Assembly (NCBI RefSeq): GCF_003626645.1
Contig: NZ_RBAM01000002.1
Location: 682,001-746,000 of the forward strand
Direction: 5' to 3'
DNA: 64,000 bases
Source of the DNA: Streptomyces klenkii
GTDB lineage: Bacteria; Actinomycetota; Actinomycetes; Streptomycetales; Streptomycetaceae
In this document: positions 51,399-60,120 of the stretch, one piece after another
Position numbering within the stretch: the first letter of the stretch is position 1
Layout: each line of letters starts with the position of its first letter
Notes under the pieces: generated by a model
The model's input: only the letters and a program-made list of their open reading frames with translations
Told to the model about the DNA's origin: nothing
Database searches by the model: none
Made by a program: the position numbers and the translations under genes

Positions 51399-53651
51399 AT
51401 GGAGCACGAGGGCACGTACGACGCACCGGGCGCACGAGGCGGCCCGCCTGGGGCGGCGGAGGCGTCTGCCCGGGCGGCCGGAGCCCCGCCCCGGCCGCAG
51501 CAGTACACGGGCGTGCCGGCGGCGCCGCCCATGCCTCATGCCGCACCCCCCATGCCGCACGGGGCACCTCCCCCCATGCCCGTAGAGGCCCCGCCCCGGC
51601 CCCGTGCCGTGCCCCAGCAGCCCGGGAGGGCGCCTGAGGCGGCCTCGCACGACCGGTCCGCGTTCCTCACCTGGCTCCGTGCGTCGCGCGTCTCCGCCGG
51701 GCCCGGCATCTGGGCGTACGGCTACCGTCCCAAGCCGCCCGAGGAGCCGGACCGCATCCCAGGGCGGCAGCTCTTCAGCGGGGCGGTCATCGCCCTTCTG
51801 TGCGGCTGGCTGCTGGGTTCGCTGCTCTGGAACGGCTACCTCGGCACGTACTGGCTCTGGCCCCTGACCGTCCTGACCCCCAACTCCTGGCACCAGGGCA
51901 TGGCAGCGGTGTGGACCGTCTACATCTACTACGCCATCTGCCTCGGCGCGCTCATCTACGTCTTCGGCCGCCTGGGGCGCTGGCCCCAGGTCTGGCGGCG
52001 GTACGCCGCCCCGCTGCTCGCGCGCCTGTGGGACGACGGAGGCGTCATCCCTGCTGCTGTGGGCGGGCCCCGCCAGGACCCCGCCGACTGGCCGCAGCTC
52101 CGCGCCGCCGGCGCGCATGAGGCCGCCGACCGGCTCGCCGCGGAGGCCCGCGCGGGGCTGATGAGCGATGTCGACCACTCCCGCATCGAGCGTGCCTGGC
52201 AGTCCGTACGCGTACAGCCCGGACGGCTCGCCGCCTTCACCGAAACCGTTCTGCGGCACGGGGCGGCCGCCTGTGCGCACCCTTCCGGTGCGCGAGACCT
52301 CCCCGTACGCGCCGCCCGCCACGACCTCGTCACCCGGCAGGTGCGCATCGGCGCCGCCCTGGACGACGAACGCAATCCCTACGTACATCGCGGCGCCGGA
52401 TATGCCCTAGACCCCGGCCTGCTCGGCACTTCCCTGCTCGCCGTCGGCCCGCCCGGCAGCGGCAAGACCGACCGTCTGGTCCGCCCCGTGCTGGAGTCGC
52501 AGTGCCTGCAAGCCCTCGCCGGCCGGGCGGCCGTCGTTGCGGTCGGCGCGGCAGGGGCGGGGCTGGCGCCCGACGAGGCGTTCGACGTCGTGGTGCGGAT
52601 CGGCCGGCAGGACTCCGCGTACGACCTCGACCTGTACGGCGGCACCGACGACCCCGACGAGGCGGCTGCCGTCCTCGCCGAAGGGCTCGTGGGCGACCTC
52701 ACCGCCACGCTGCCGGGTGAGGGCGGGCGCCGGGCCGCAACGGCCCTGGCCCAGATCCTCGGCCCCTACCGCGCTGCCCACGGCCGTTTCCCGTCCGTCC
52801 CCGAACTGCGGGAGCTCCTGGATGGCTCGCCCTCCGCGGTAGGCGCCCTGCGCGCGGCCCTCGTGGACGCGGGGCATGAGGCCCTCGTCCGGGAGATCGA
52901 CGCGCGGGAACGGCAGGCTCACCGCCCCGGCGACGCCGGCCCCATGCTCGCCGACCGCCTCGCGCTCCTCGACCGCCCCGCCTTCGCCCGCTTCTTCGAC
53001 ACGACCGACCCCTCCCGCACCTTCTCCCTGCGCGCCTTGGAGCACCCCCTGCGCGTCCGGATCGATCTGCCCGAGCGCGGACACGCCGAGGCGTCGCGGA
53101 TGCTGGCCCGGCTCGTCCTCGCCCAGTTCACGGAGTGCGCGGTCGCCCGGGGCGACCGCTCCCTCTTCGCCTGCCTCGTGCTCGACGACGCCACCCACGC
53201 CGTCACCACCGAGGCGGTACGGGGGCTGGCGCGGCTCCGTTCCGCGAACGCCGGGGCACTGCTCACCCTCCGCACGCTCGACGACGTACCCGAGTCCCTG
53301 CGCAGTGCGCTGCTGGGCGCCGTCGGCTGCCGCATGGCCTTCTCCGGGGTCACCACGTGGGACGGGGCGCGCTTCGCGGAGGTGTGGGGCAAGGAGTGGG
53401 TGGAGACCCGTGACGTCACCGACCGCCAGGTCATCGCCCACGAGCCGCTGACCCGGGTCACCCATGTGGTGCGCAGGCTGGTCACGGGGCGCGCGGTCAC
53501 CGCCCAGTCCGTGACGGTCCGCAAGGTGGAGCGCGAGCGCTGGTCCGCTTCCGAACTGGCGCACGGCGTGCCTGCGGGGCACGCCGTGCTGTCCGTGACC
53601 TCCGTACGGGGCAGCAGTGCGCCTCCCGTGCTGATCGATCTGCAGCGGTGA
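51399..53651 (+). CDS. VirD4/TraG-like membrane ATPase
   Basis: A 750-residue protein. The Pro/Ala-rich N-terminus includes PMPHAAPPMPHGAPPPMP encoded by repeat cores (51533 and relatives). Two membrane segments lie at about 123-145 (LFSGAVIALLCGWLLGSLLW) and 165-190 (AAVWTVYIYYAICLGALIYVFG). Walker A GPPGSGKTDRLVRP is near 350, in TSLLAVGPPGSGKT. A Walker-B-like LFACLVLDDATHAVT and the late RLRSANAGALLTLRTLDDVPESLRSALLGAVG part recall type IV coupling proteins. The exact role is unknown; no conjugation genes are nearby. ATG at 51399 follows GAGGGG. Confidence 0.75.
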   Translation: MEHEGTYDAPGARGGPPGAAEASARAAGAPPRPQQYTGVPAAPPMPHAAPPMPHGAPPPMPVEAPPRPRAVPQQPGRAPEAASHDRSAFLTWLRASRVSAGPGIWAYGYRPKPPEEPDRIPGRQLFSGAVIALLCGWLLGSLLWNGYLGTYWLWPLTVLTPNSWHQGMAAVWTVYIYYAICLGALIYVFGRLGRWPQVWRRYAAPLLARLWDDGGVIPAAVGGPRQDPADWPQLRAAGAHEAADRLAAEARAGLMSDVDHSRIERAWQSVRVQPGRLAAFTETVLRHGAAACAHPSGARDLPVRAARHDLVTRQVRIGAALDDERNPYVHRGAGYALDPGLLGTSLLAVGPPGSGKTDRLVRPVLESQCLQALAGRAAVVAVGAAGAGLAPDEAFDVVVRIGRQDSAYDLDLYGGTDDPDEAAAVLAEGLVGDLTATLPGEGGRRAATALAQILGPYRAAHGRFPSVPELRELLDGSPSAVGALRAALVDAGHEALVREIDARERQAHRPGDAGPMLADRLALLDRPAFARFFDTTDPSRTFSLRALEHPLRVRIDLPERGHAEASRMLARLVLAQFTECAVARGDRSLFACLVLDDATHAVTTEAVRGLARLRSANAGALLTLRTLDDVPESLRSALLGAVGCRMAFSGVTTWDGARFAEVWGKEWVETRDVTDRQVIAHEPLTRVTHVVRRLVTGRAVTAQSVTVRKVERERWSASELAHGVPAGHAVLSVTSVRGSSAPPVLIDLQR

Positions 53652-53751
53652 AGCGACTTGTGTTCCCCGCGATTGCTCCACTGAGGCAGAATCGGTCGCA
53701 GTAGTTCATACGCGGCGGCACTGTTGTCGCGACGCCCCCTCCGAAGGTGCC

Positions 53752-55407
53752 ATGCCCCCCACGCTCGCTTCGCTTGTCCACCACTCCGCGCTGAAACTCA
53801 CCGTGCTCGCGGGGGAGGACCGGCTGGACAGGCCGGTCCGCTGGGCGCACGTCAGCGAGCTGGCCGATCCGGTGCCGTGGATGGACGGCGGCGAACTGCT
53901 CCTGATCACCGCATTGAAGATCGATGCGGAGGATCCGGAGGCCATGCAGCAGTACGTGCGCCGCCTCGTGCGCGCCGGCGTCGTGGGCCTGGGCTTCGCG
54001 GTCGGCGTCAACTACGAGACGGTGCCCCAGGCCCTGGTCGACGCCGCCGCTGCGGAGGGCCTGCCCCTGCTGGAGGTACCTCGTCGCACGCCCTTCATCG
54101 CCATCACCAAGGCCGTGTCCGCGGCCATCGCCGCCGACCAGTACCGGGCGGTGACCGCCGGGTTCGAGGCCCAGCGCGAACTGACCCGGGCCGCCCTCGG
54201 GCCGGACGGCCCGGCCGCCCTCGTCGCCAGGCTGGCCGCGCACCTCGACGGCTGGGCGGCGCTGTACGACGCCTCAGGTGGCGTCGTCGCGGCTGCGCCC
54301 GAGTGGGCCGCGCGCCGTGCCGCGCGCCTCGGAGCGGACGTCGAGCGGCTGAGGGAGCGCCCCGCGCCCGCGACCGCCGTCCTGGGCACTGACCCTGCCG
54401 AGGAAGGAGCCGACCGCGTCGAACTTCAGTCACTCGGCTCCGGGCGGCGCGCACGCGGAGTGCTGGCCGTCGGGACGGGCGCGCCCCTGGGAACCGCCGA
54501 ACGTTACGCCGTGCATTCCGCCATCGCTCTGCTCACTCTCACCACCGAGCGCTCCCGGGCTTTGCAGGAGGCGGAGCAGCGGCTGGGCGCGGCGCTGCTG
54601 CGCATGCTCCTGGCCGGCGAACCTGATCACGCGCGGGCCGTGGCCGGCGACCTGTACGGCGGCCTGCTGGACGCGCCGTTCCGGGTGATCGTCGCCGAGG
54701 CGGCGGAAGCGTCCGCCGACGTCGACGCTGCGGCGCCCGAGGAGGAGGCCGAGGCCTCTGTGGACCCGCTCGCGGTGCTCGCGGACACCCTGGAGACCGC
54801 GGCGGGCCGGGTGGCGGAGCCCCTGCTGGTCGTTCCGGACGGTGGACGGCTCGTCGTCCTCGCACCCGACGGCGGAGCGGTGGCGGCCGCATGCGGCGAG
54901 CACGCCCGCGCCATAGAGACCCGGCGCGGGACGAAGACCCGCCCGCGGGACCGCAGCACCGCGGCACCCGCCTGCGATCTCGTCATCGGCCTCTCCGCCC
55001 CCGCGGGACCCATTGCTTCGGCGGCGGCGTTCCGCCAGGCGGAGCAGGCGCTGTCCGTCGCGCGCCGCCGCGGCAGGGTCCTCGTCGAACATGAGGAGGT
55101 CGCCGCCGGCTCCGTCCTGCCGCTCCTCGCTGACGACGCCGTACGTGCCTTTGCGGACGGCATGCTGCGGGCCCTGCACGAGCACGACGCCACAGGCCGC
55201 GGCGACCTCGTCGCCTCCCTGCGGGCGTGGCTCTCCCGCCATGGCCAGTGGGACGCGGCCGCGGCGGACCTCGGCGTGCACCGCCACACCCTCCGCTACC
55301 GCATGCGCAGGGTGGAGGAGATCCTGGGCCGTTCGCTCGACGACCCGGACGTCCGCATGGAGCTGTGGCTGGCTTTGAAGGCGACCACGGCCTCAGGCCA
55401 GGAGTGA
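53752..55407 (+). CDS. PucR-family transcriptional regulator
   Basis: A 551-residue regulator with the N-terminal PucR domain (LVHHSALKLTVLAGEDRLDRPVRWAHVSELADPVPWMDGGELLLITALKI), a middle GGDEF-like part (VIGLSAPAGPIASAAAFRQAEQALSVARRRG) and a C-terminal PucR-type helix-turn-helix (WLSRHGQWDAAAADLGVHRHTLRYRMRRVEEILGRSLDDPDVRMELWLALKA). Its place near gabT and an aldehyde dehydrogenase matches Corynebacterium glutamicum, where the PucR-type GabR activates gabTDP. A GABA-responsive activator role is inferred. The last codons contain a GCCTCAGGC repeat unit (55390). Confidence 0.9.
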   Translation: MPPTLASLVHHSALKLTVLAGEDRLDRPVRWAHVSELADPVPWMDGGELLLITALKIDAEDPEAMQQYVRRLVRAGVVGLGFAVGVNYETVPQALVDAAAAEGLPLLEVPRRTPFIAITKAVSAAIAADQYRAVTAGFEAQRELTRAALGPDGPAALVARLAAHLDGWAALYDASGGVVAAAPEWAARRAARLGADVERLRERPAPATAVLGTDPAEEGADRVELQSLGSGRRARGVLAVGTGAPLGTAERYAVHSAIALLTLTTERSRALQEAEQRLGAALLRMLLAGEPDHARAVAGDLYGGLLDAPFRVIVAEAAEASADVDAAAPEEEAEASVDPLAVLADTLETAAGRVAEPLLVVPDGGRLVVLAPDGGAVAAACGEHARAIETRRGTKTRPRDRSTAAPACDLVIGLSAPAGPIASAAAFRQAEQALSVARRRGRVLVEHEEVAAGSVLPLLADDAVRAFADGMLRALHEHDATGRGDLVASLRAWLSRHGQWDAAAADLGVHRHTLRYRMRRVEEILGRSLDDPDVRMELWLALKATTASGQE

Positions 55408-55550
55408 CTAGGGCCTCAGGCCAGGGTTGACTATGACCTCAGGTCGGGAGTGGCGTCGGCCTCAGGCCGAGTAGCCAGGGCCTCATGCCAGGGTGCGGCG
55501 GCGTCGGCCTCAGGCGGTGACCGGGACCGCCCCATGCCCTGGCCCCATGC
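55390..55550. repeat. 22-23 bp phased array, GCCTCAGGC to GCCCCATGC
   Basis: Units start at 55390 (inside the regulator's last codons), 55413, 55436, 55459, 55480, 55507, 55529 and 55542, with spacings 23, 23, 23, 21, 27, 22 and 13. Early units read GCCTCAGGC (55436 reads ACCTCAGGT). Later ones read GCCTCATGC and GCCCCATGC. The rest of the 351-base gap up to 55758 holds the promoter region of the next gene, without clear boxes. Confidence 0.82.
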
Positions 55551-55758
55551 CCCCTGGTTCGAAAGCGACGGCAGGCAGCCGTAGACCCGGCAAGGGCGGC
55601 TCCGGCGCAGGAGCGGGGAAGACCCTGACGCGCCCCGCCACCCCGCCATTGCGGTGCCCCCTCCCGTAGTACTGCTCCACCACGGACAATCGGCGCCCGG
55701 CCGCCCCGCACCTACGGTGGGGGAGCAATATCCACACCACCTGGGAAGGGCCGGGATT

Positions 55759-57204
55759 GTGACTGCTCCCCACGCGTTCTGGCTGGCCGGCCGCGAGGCC
55801 ACCGGCGAGGAGACCTTCGATGTCACGAACTCCTGGGACGGCCGTCTCGTCGGCACCGTGAGCGTGCCCACCGAGGCGCAGGTCGAGGAGGCCGTTGCCG
55901 CCGCGCACGCCGTACGAGAGGAGTTCGCGGCGACGCCCGCCCACGTGCGGACCGCTGCCCTCGACCACGTCGCGAAGCGGCTCACCGAGCGCACTGAGGA
56001 GATCGCCCAGCTCATCTCCGCCGAGAACGGCAAGCCCATCAAGTGGGCCCGCGGCGAGGTCGGCCGCGCCGTCTCCGTCTTCCGCTGGGCCGCCGAGGAG
56101 GCGCGCCGCTTCAACGCGGGCGACGCGCAGCGCCTGGACACCGACGCGGGCGGCACCGGCCGCCTGGCGCTGACGCGCCGTTTCCCGCGCGGCACTGTGC
56201 TGGGTATCGCGCCGTTCAACTTCCCGCTGAACCTGAGCGCCCACAAGGTCGCCCCGGCCATCGCCGTCGGCGCGCCGATCATCCTCAAGCCTGCCCCGGC
56301 TACCCCGATCTCCTCCCTCGTGCTGGGCGAGATCCTGGCCGAGACGGACCTGCCGGCGGGTTCCTGGAGCGTGCTGCCGGTCCCGAACGACCGCATGCCC
56401 GCCCTCGTCCAGGACGAGCGGCTGCCGGTCATCTCCTTCACCGGTTCCGGCCCGGTGGGCTGGTCGATCCTCGACTCGGCCCCGCGCAAGCACGTCACCC
56501 TCGAGCTCGGTGGCAACGGTGCGGCGGTCGTCCTCGCCGACTGGTCCTCGGAGGAGGACCTCGACTGGGCCGCGCAGCGCATCGCGACGTTCTCCAACTA
56601 CCAGGGCGGCCAGTCCTGCATCTCGGTGCAGCGGGTCATCGCGGACGCCTCGCTGTACGAGCGTCTCGTGCCCAAGGTCGTCGCCGCCGTGGAGGCCCAG
56701 GTCACCGGTGACCCGTCGGACGCTGCCACGGACGTCGGCCCGCTGGTCAGCGAGGACGCGGCCAAGCGGGTGGAGTCCTGGGTGAACGAGGCTGTGGAGA
56801 ACGGCGCCACTCTCCTCGCGGGCGGCACGCGCGACGGTGCCACCTACGCCCCGACCGTGCTCACGGACGTGCCGGCGGACGTGACCATCGCCTGCGAAGA
56901 GGTCTTCGGCCCGGTCCTGACGATCACCAAGGCTGAGGGCGAGGAGGCCGCCTTCGCCGCGGTCAACGACTCTCCGTACGGCCTGCAGGCCGGCGTCTTC
57001 ACGCACGACCTGCAGACGGCGTTCCGGGCGCACCGCGCGCTGGAGACCGGCGGCGTCATCATCGGCGACGTCCCGTCGTACCGCGCCGACCAGATGCCCT
57101 ACGGCGGCGCCAAGCAGTCCGGCGTGGGGCGCGAGGGCGTGCGCTACGCGATGGACGACTACACCTACGAGCGGGTGCTCGTGCTGACGGGCCTGGCGCT
57201 CTAG
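55759..57204 (+). CDS. Aldehyde dehydrogenase family protein
   Basis: A 481-residue aldehyde dehydrogenase of a different subgroup from those at 33121 and 40350. Catalytic Cys is in GGQSCISVQRVI, Glu in LELGGNGAAVVLA, Asn in APFNFPLNLSAHKVAPAIAVGAPIILKPAPATP. With gabT and the PucR regulator next to it, it may oxidise succinate semialdehyde, but the motifs are also those of broad-range or lactaldehyde-type enzymes. Start GTG at 55759 (VTAPHAFWLAG) is preferred over the longer open frame because the extension reads through promoter sequence. Confidence 0.85.
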   Translation: MTAPHAFWLAGREATGEETFDVTNSWDGRLVGTVSVPTEAQVEEAVAAAHAVREEFAATPAHVRTAALDHVAKRLTERTEEIAQLISAENGKPIKWARGEVGRAVSVFRWAAEEARRFNAGDAQRLDTDAGGTGRLALTRRFPRGTVLGIAPFNFPLNLSAHKVAPAIAVGAPIILKPAPATPISSLVLGEILAETDLPAGSWSVLPVPNDRMPALVQDERLPVISFTGSGPVGWSILDSAPRKHVTLELGGNGAAVVLADWSSEEDLDWAAQRIATFSNYQGGQSCISVQRVIADASLYERLVPKVVAAVEAQVTGDPSDAATDVGPLVSEDAAKRVESWVNEAVENGATLLAGGTRDGATYAPTVLTDVPADVTIACEEVFGPVLTITKAEGEEAAFAAVNDSPYGLQAGVFTHDLQTAFRAHRALETGGVIIGDVPSYRADQMPYGGAKQSGVGREGVRYAMDDYTYERVLVLTGLAL

Positions 57205-57237
57205 CAGGATCCCGCCTCAGGCGGCAGAGCCTCACCG

Positions 57238-57274
57238 GACGGCCGGGGCGCGCATGGAGCGCGCCCCGGCCGTC
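57238..57274 (+). terminator. Terminator after the third aldehyde dehydrogenase
   Basis: A perfect 16-bp stem, GACGGCCGGGGCGCGC (57238-57253) with GCGCGCCCCGGCCGTC (57259-57274), has a 5-nt loop. It is the strongest hairpin in the window. Confidence 0.8.
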
Positions 57275-57410
57275 GGCGTTCCCGCCTGGGGCCCCACACT
57301 CCTGGCCCGATCTTTGCGAACCATGGCAGTCAGGCCACTCGTTGCCGTCCGTGATCTCCGTGAGTCTTGGGGACAACGAACCGAACGGCATGAGTCCAAG
57401 GAGCGCCACC

Positions 57411-58370
57411 ATGACCGCCACCCCCGCCCGCATGCACGCCATCCGTCAGGAGACCGCCGGCGGCCCCGAGGTGCTGCAACTGGTCGAGACCGACCGCCCC
57501 GTTCCGGGCCCCACCGAGATCCTGGTGCGGGTACGGGCCGCAGGCGTCAACCCGGTCGACTGGAAGACCCGGGCACGTGGCCACTACCACACAGGCGACA
57601 TCCCGCCCTTCGGCCTCGGCTTCGACGTCTCGGGTGTGGTTGAAGCGGTCGGCGACGGCGTGACCCTGTACGCCCCGGGCGACGAGGTCTACGGGATGCC
57701 GCGCTTCCCGCACCCGGCGGGCGCGTACGCCGAGTACGTCGCCGCACCCACCCGGCACTTCGCCCCCAAGCCCCAGGGCCTCGACCACGTACAGGCCGCA
57801 GCCCTGCCCCTCGCGGCCCTCACCGCATGGCAGGCCGTCGTCGACACCGCCCGGGTCACGGAGGGCCAGCGTGTCCTCATCCACGCGGCAGCGGGCGGCG
57901 TCGGCCATCTGGCCGTGCAGATCGCCAAGGCCCGGGGCGCGTACGTCATCGGCACGGCCAGCGCCGGCAAGCACGACTTCCTGCGCGGCCTCGGCGCCGA
58001 CGAACTCATCGACTACCGCGACCAGGACTTCGCCGAGGAACTGGAGGACCTCGACGTCGTCGTGGAGTCCATCAGCGGTGACTACCCGGCCCGCTCCCTG
58101 CGCACCCTGCGCCCCGGCGGCACCCTCGTCTCGCTGCTCCCCCTGGAGGAGCCGGTCCTGGCCGAGGCCCGCGAACGCGGCATCCGCGCCGTGCGCATGT
58201 TGGTCGAGCCCGACATCGCGGGCCTCCAGGGCATCAGCGAGCTCGTCGAGTCCGGACGGCTCCGCACGGAGATCGCCGCAGTCCTGCCCCTCGCCGAAGC
58301 GGCCAAGGCGCACGAACTGGGGGAGACGGGACGCACTACCGGAAAGATCGTGCTGACCGTCGGCGACTGA
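57411..58370 (+). CDS. Zinc-independent quinone oxidoreductase (MDR family)
   Basis: A 319-residue NADPH-dependent medium-chain reductase. N-terminal catalytic fold: RMHAIRQETAGGPEVLQLVETDRPVPGPTEILVRVRAAGVNPVDWKTRARG. The NADP-binding motif is VLIHAAAGGVGHLAVQIAKARGAYVIGTASAGKHDFLRGLGADELIDYRDQDF. The zinc-ligand cysteines of alcohol dehydrogenases are absent, as in quinone or enoyl reductases. ATG at 57411 follows AAGGAGCG. It stands alone between a terminator and a repeat array. Confidence 0.9.
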   Translation: MTATPARMHAIRQETAGGPEVLQLVETDRPVPGPTEILVRVRAAGVNPVDWKTRARGHYHTGDIPPFGLGFDVSGVVEAVGDGVTLYAPGDEVYGMPRFPHPAGAYAEYVAAPTRHFAPKPQGLDHVQAAALPLAALTAWQAVVDTARVTEGQRVLIHAAAGGVGHLAVQIAKARGAYVIGTASAGKHDFLRGLGADELIDYRDQDFAEELEDLDVVVESISGDYPARSLRTLRPGGTLVSLLPLEEPVLAEARERGIRAVRMLVEPDIAGLQGISELVESGRLRTEIAAVLPLAEAAKAHELGETGRTTGKIVLTVGD

Positions 58371-58857
58371 CCGCCTCATGCGCGCCGATGCTCTTGCCCC
58401 GTGCGGCGAGCATCGTGGCCTCATGCCCGCGGCCGCATGCGCCCCGCATGGCGCGCCGGACGCCTCGGCGACGACCTCCATGCCGGCTCCGGGCCGCCGC
58501 CTCATGCCGGACTGTCGCCCGCCTCACGCCGCGGCACGGGGCGCCTCCGTGCCGCCGCCTCATGCGGTGCGCAGCCGTCCCGTATCCGCACAGTGCGCCC
58601 CGCAGCCCCGTCCCGGAGCACGGAGCGCACTGCGTTCCCCCGTGGTTCCCCCGTCCCGCCGGCCCGTCCCCCGTGACCGCTGCCGGGCCGACCTCACCGA
58701 CGGTACGGAGCGCCTGCGCGCCGGTCGTCCCGTAACGGGTGGAATTCCGCCCTCAACCCGCGCAGCAGCCGCCCGGCGGTCTCCAACCAGCGCGGTAGGC
58801 GGGACAGCCTCCGCCTGACCGATGCCGAGTCGCCTCTACGCTGGCTACGCTGCGGCG
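58371..58857. other. 487-base gap: degenerate repeat array, then kinase promoter
   Basis: The first 200 bases are a degenerate GCCYCATGC array (listed separately). The middle, to about 58800, is GC-rich without coding bias or known motifs. The last 30 bases hold a TACGCT (58846-58851) that ends 6 bases before ATG 58858, a leaderless-type promoter for the sensor kinase. Confidence 0.5.
58373..58565. repeat. Degenerate 22-bp array, about ten units
   Basis: Units start at 58373, 58396, 58418, 58440, 58462, 58478, 58499, 58521, 58543 and 58557. Exact cores are at 58373, 58418, 58499 and 58557. The others are decayed (GCCCCGTGC, GCCCCGCAT, GCCTCGGCG, CCTCCATGC, GCCTCACGC, GCCTCCGTG). Most spacings are 21-23. 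Confidence 0.75.
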
Positions 58858-60120
58858 ATGCGGACCGTTCGGGCGCTGCGAGGGCACGTTGAGGGCCGGC
58901 CGAGGGCGCTTCTGGACGTGCCGCTGGCGGTGGGCTTCACCGTCGTGGCGCTGCTGCTCGCCCGCGAACGCCCACCGGAAGGCTGGTACTGGGACCGGCC
59001 CGATGCCCTCGGCTACACGCTGATCTGCCTCATCAACCTCCTCCTCGCCGCCCGCCGCAGTGCCCCTGTGGCGGTCTTCACCGGTGCCGCCGCCCTATGG
59101 CTCTGGTACATCGCCGCGGGGTTCTGGCCGGTCGTCAACAGTGCGGCGCTGATGCTGGCCCTCTACACGGTCGCGTCCATGCGCCGTACGGCCCATGCCG
59201 CGGCCTGCGGAGCGGCCTTCTCCGCCGTGTGGGTGGCGGGGGCTGTGCTCGCCGGCAGCAACGCCCCCACGACGGCCGTCGCCCAGGCCCTCGTCGTGCC
59301 GTTCATCCTGTGGAAGTTCGGCAACAACGCCCGCAAGCTGGGCGCCCGCAACCGCACCCTGTCCGAGCTGACCGACCAGCTGCGGCGCGAGCGCGAGGAG
59401 AACGCTCGCCGGGCCGTCGCCGAGGAACGCGTCCGCATCGCCCGCGAACTGCACGACGTGGTCGCGCACCACATGTCAGTGATCTCCGTCCAGGCAGGGC
59501 TCGCCCACTACGTCTTCACCGCCGATCCCGGCACCGCCCATGGGGCGCTCGGCAGCATCTCGGCCGCCAGTGGCGAAGCACTGGAGGAACTCCGCCGGCT
59601 CCTGGCCGTGCTGCGCGTCGGCCCGGAGGGCGTCGGGGAGAGCACTGGAGAGGACGGCCCCTACCAGCCGACGCCCGGCCTGGACCGCCTCGAAGACATG
59701 GCCGAGCGCGTACGGGCGGCAGGCGTGGAAGTGGAGCTGCGCATCGAGGGGGAGCAGCGCCCGCTCGCCCAGGGACCGGACCTGTGCGCGTACCGCGTCG
59801 TCCAGGAGGCGCTCACGAACGTCATCAAACACGCCCGCCCCGCGCGGGCCACGGTCCACGTCGCATTCCTGCCGCACCAGCTGTCCGTCCGGGTCACCGA
59901 CGACGGACGGGGAAACGTTCCGGCCATCCCCGTGCAGTCGGGCGGACACGGGTTGATCGGTATGCGGGAGCGCGCCAGGATCTACGGGGGAACCCTGGCG
60001 GCAGGACCGCGGGACGAGGGCGGGTTCGAAGTCCGGCTCACCCTTCCCCTGCAACCGGCGGTGCGCGGGAGAGGGACGGCGGGGGATGACGGGGAAGGCC
60101 GGCGGAACGACGGCGCATGA
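58858..60120 (+). CDS. Two-component sensor histidine kinase (NarL/DesK type)
   Basis: A 420-residue membrane kinase. Four or five hydrophobic segments fill about residues 20-155 with no large sensor domain. A HisKA_3 dimerisation domain follows with the phospho-His in RIARELHDVVAHHMSVISVQAG (about 207), then the ATPase domain: YRVVQEALTNVIKHARPA (N box), LSVRVTDDGRGN (G1) and GGHGLIGMRERARIYGGTL (G2). It autophosphorylates and passes phosphate to the regulator that overlaps it by 35 bases. ATG 58858 is favoured by the leaderless-type promoter; 58822 is possible. Confidence 0.9.
   Translation: MRTVRALRGHVEGRPRALLDVPLAVGFTVVALLLARERPPEGWYWDRPDALGYTLICLINLLLAARRSAPVAVFTGAAALWLWYIAAGFWPVVNSAALMLALYTVASMRRTAHAAACGAAFSAVWVAGAVLAGSNAPTTAVAQALVVPFILWKFGNNARKLGARNRTLSELTDQLRREREENARRAVAEERVRIARELHDVVAHHMSVISVQAGLAHYVFTADPGTAHGALGSISAASGEALEELRRLLAVLRVGPEGVGESTGEDGPYQPTPGLDRLEDMAERVRAAGVEVELRIEGEQRPLAQGPDLCAYRVVQEALTNVIKHARPARATVHVAFLPHQLSVRVTDDGRGNVPAIPVQSGGHGLIGMRERARIYGGTLAAGPRDEGGFEVRLTLPLQPAVRGRGTAGDDGEGRRNDGA

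Noticed and set aside
51399..53651. Integrative conjugative element
   Set aside because: The VirD4-like ATPase is the only hint. No integrase, att repeats, relaxase or Tra/Spd genes are present, and the flanks are normal Streptomyces core order.
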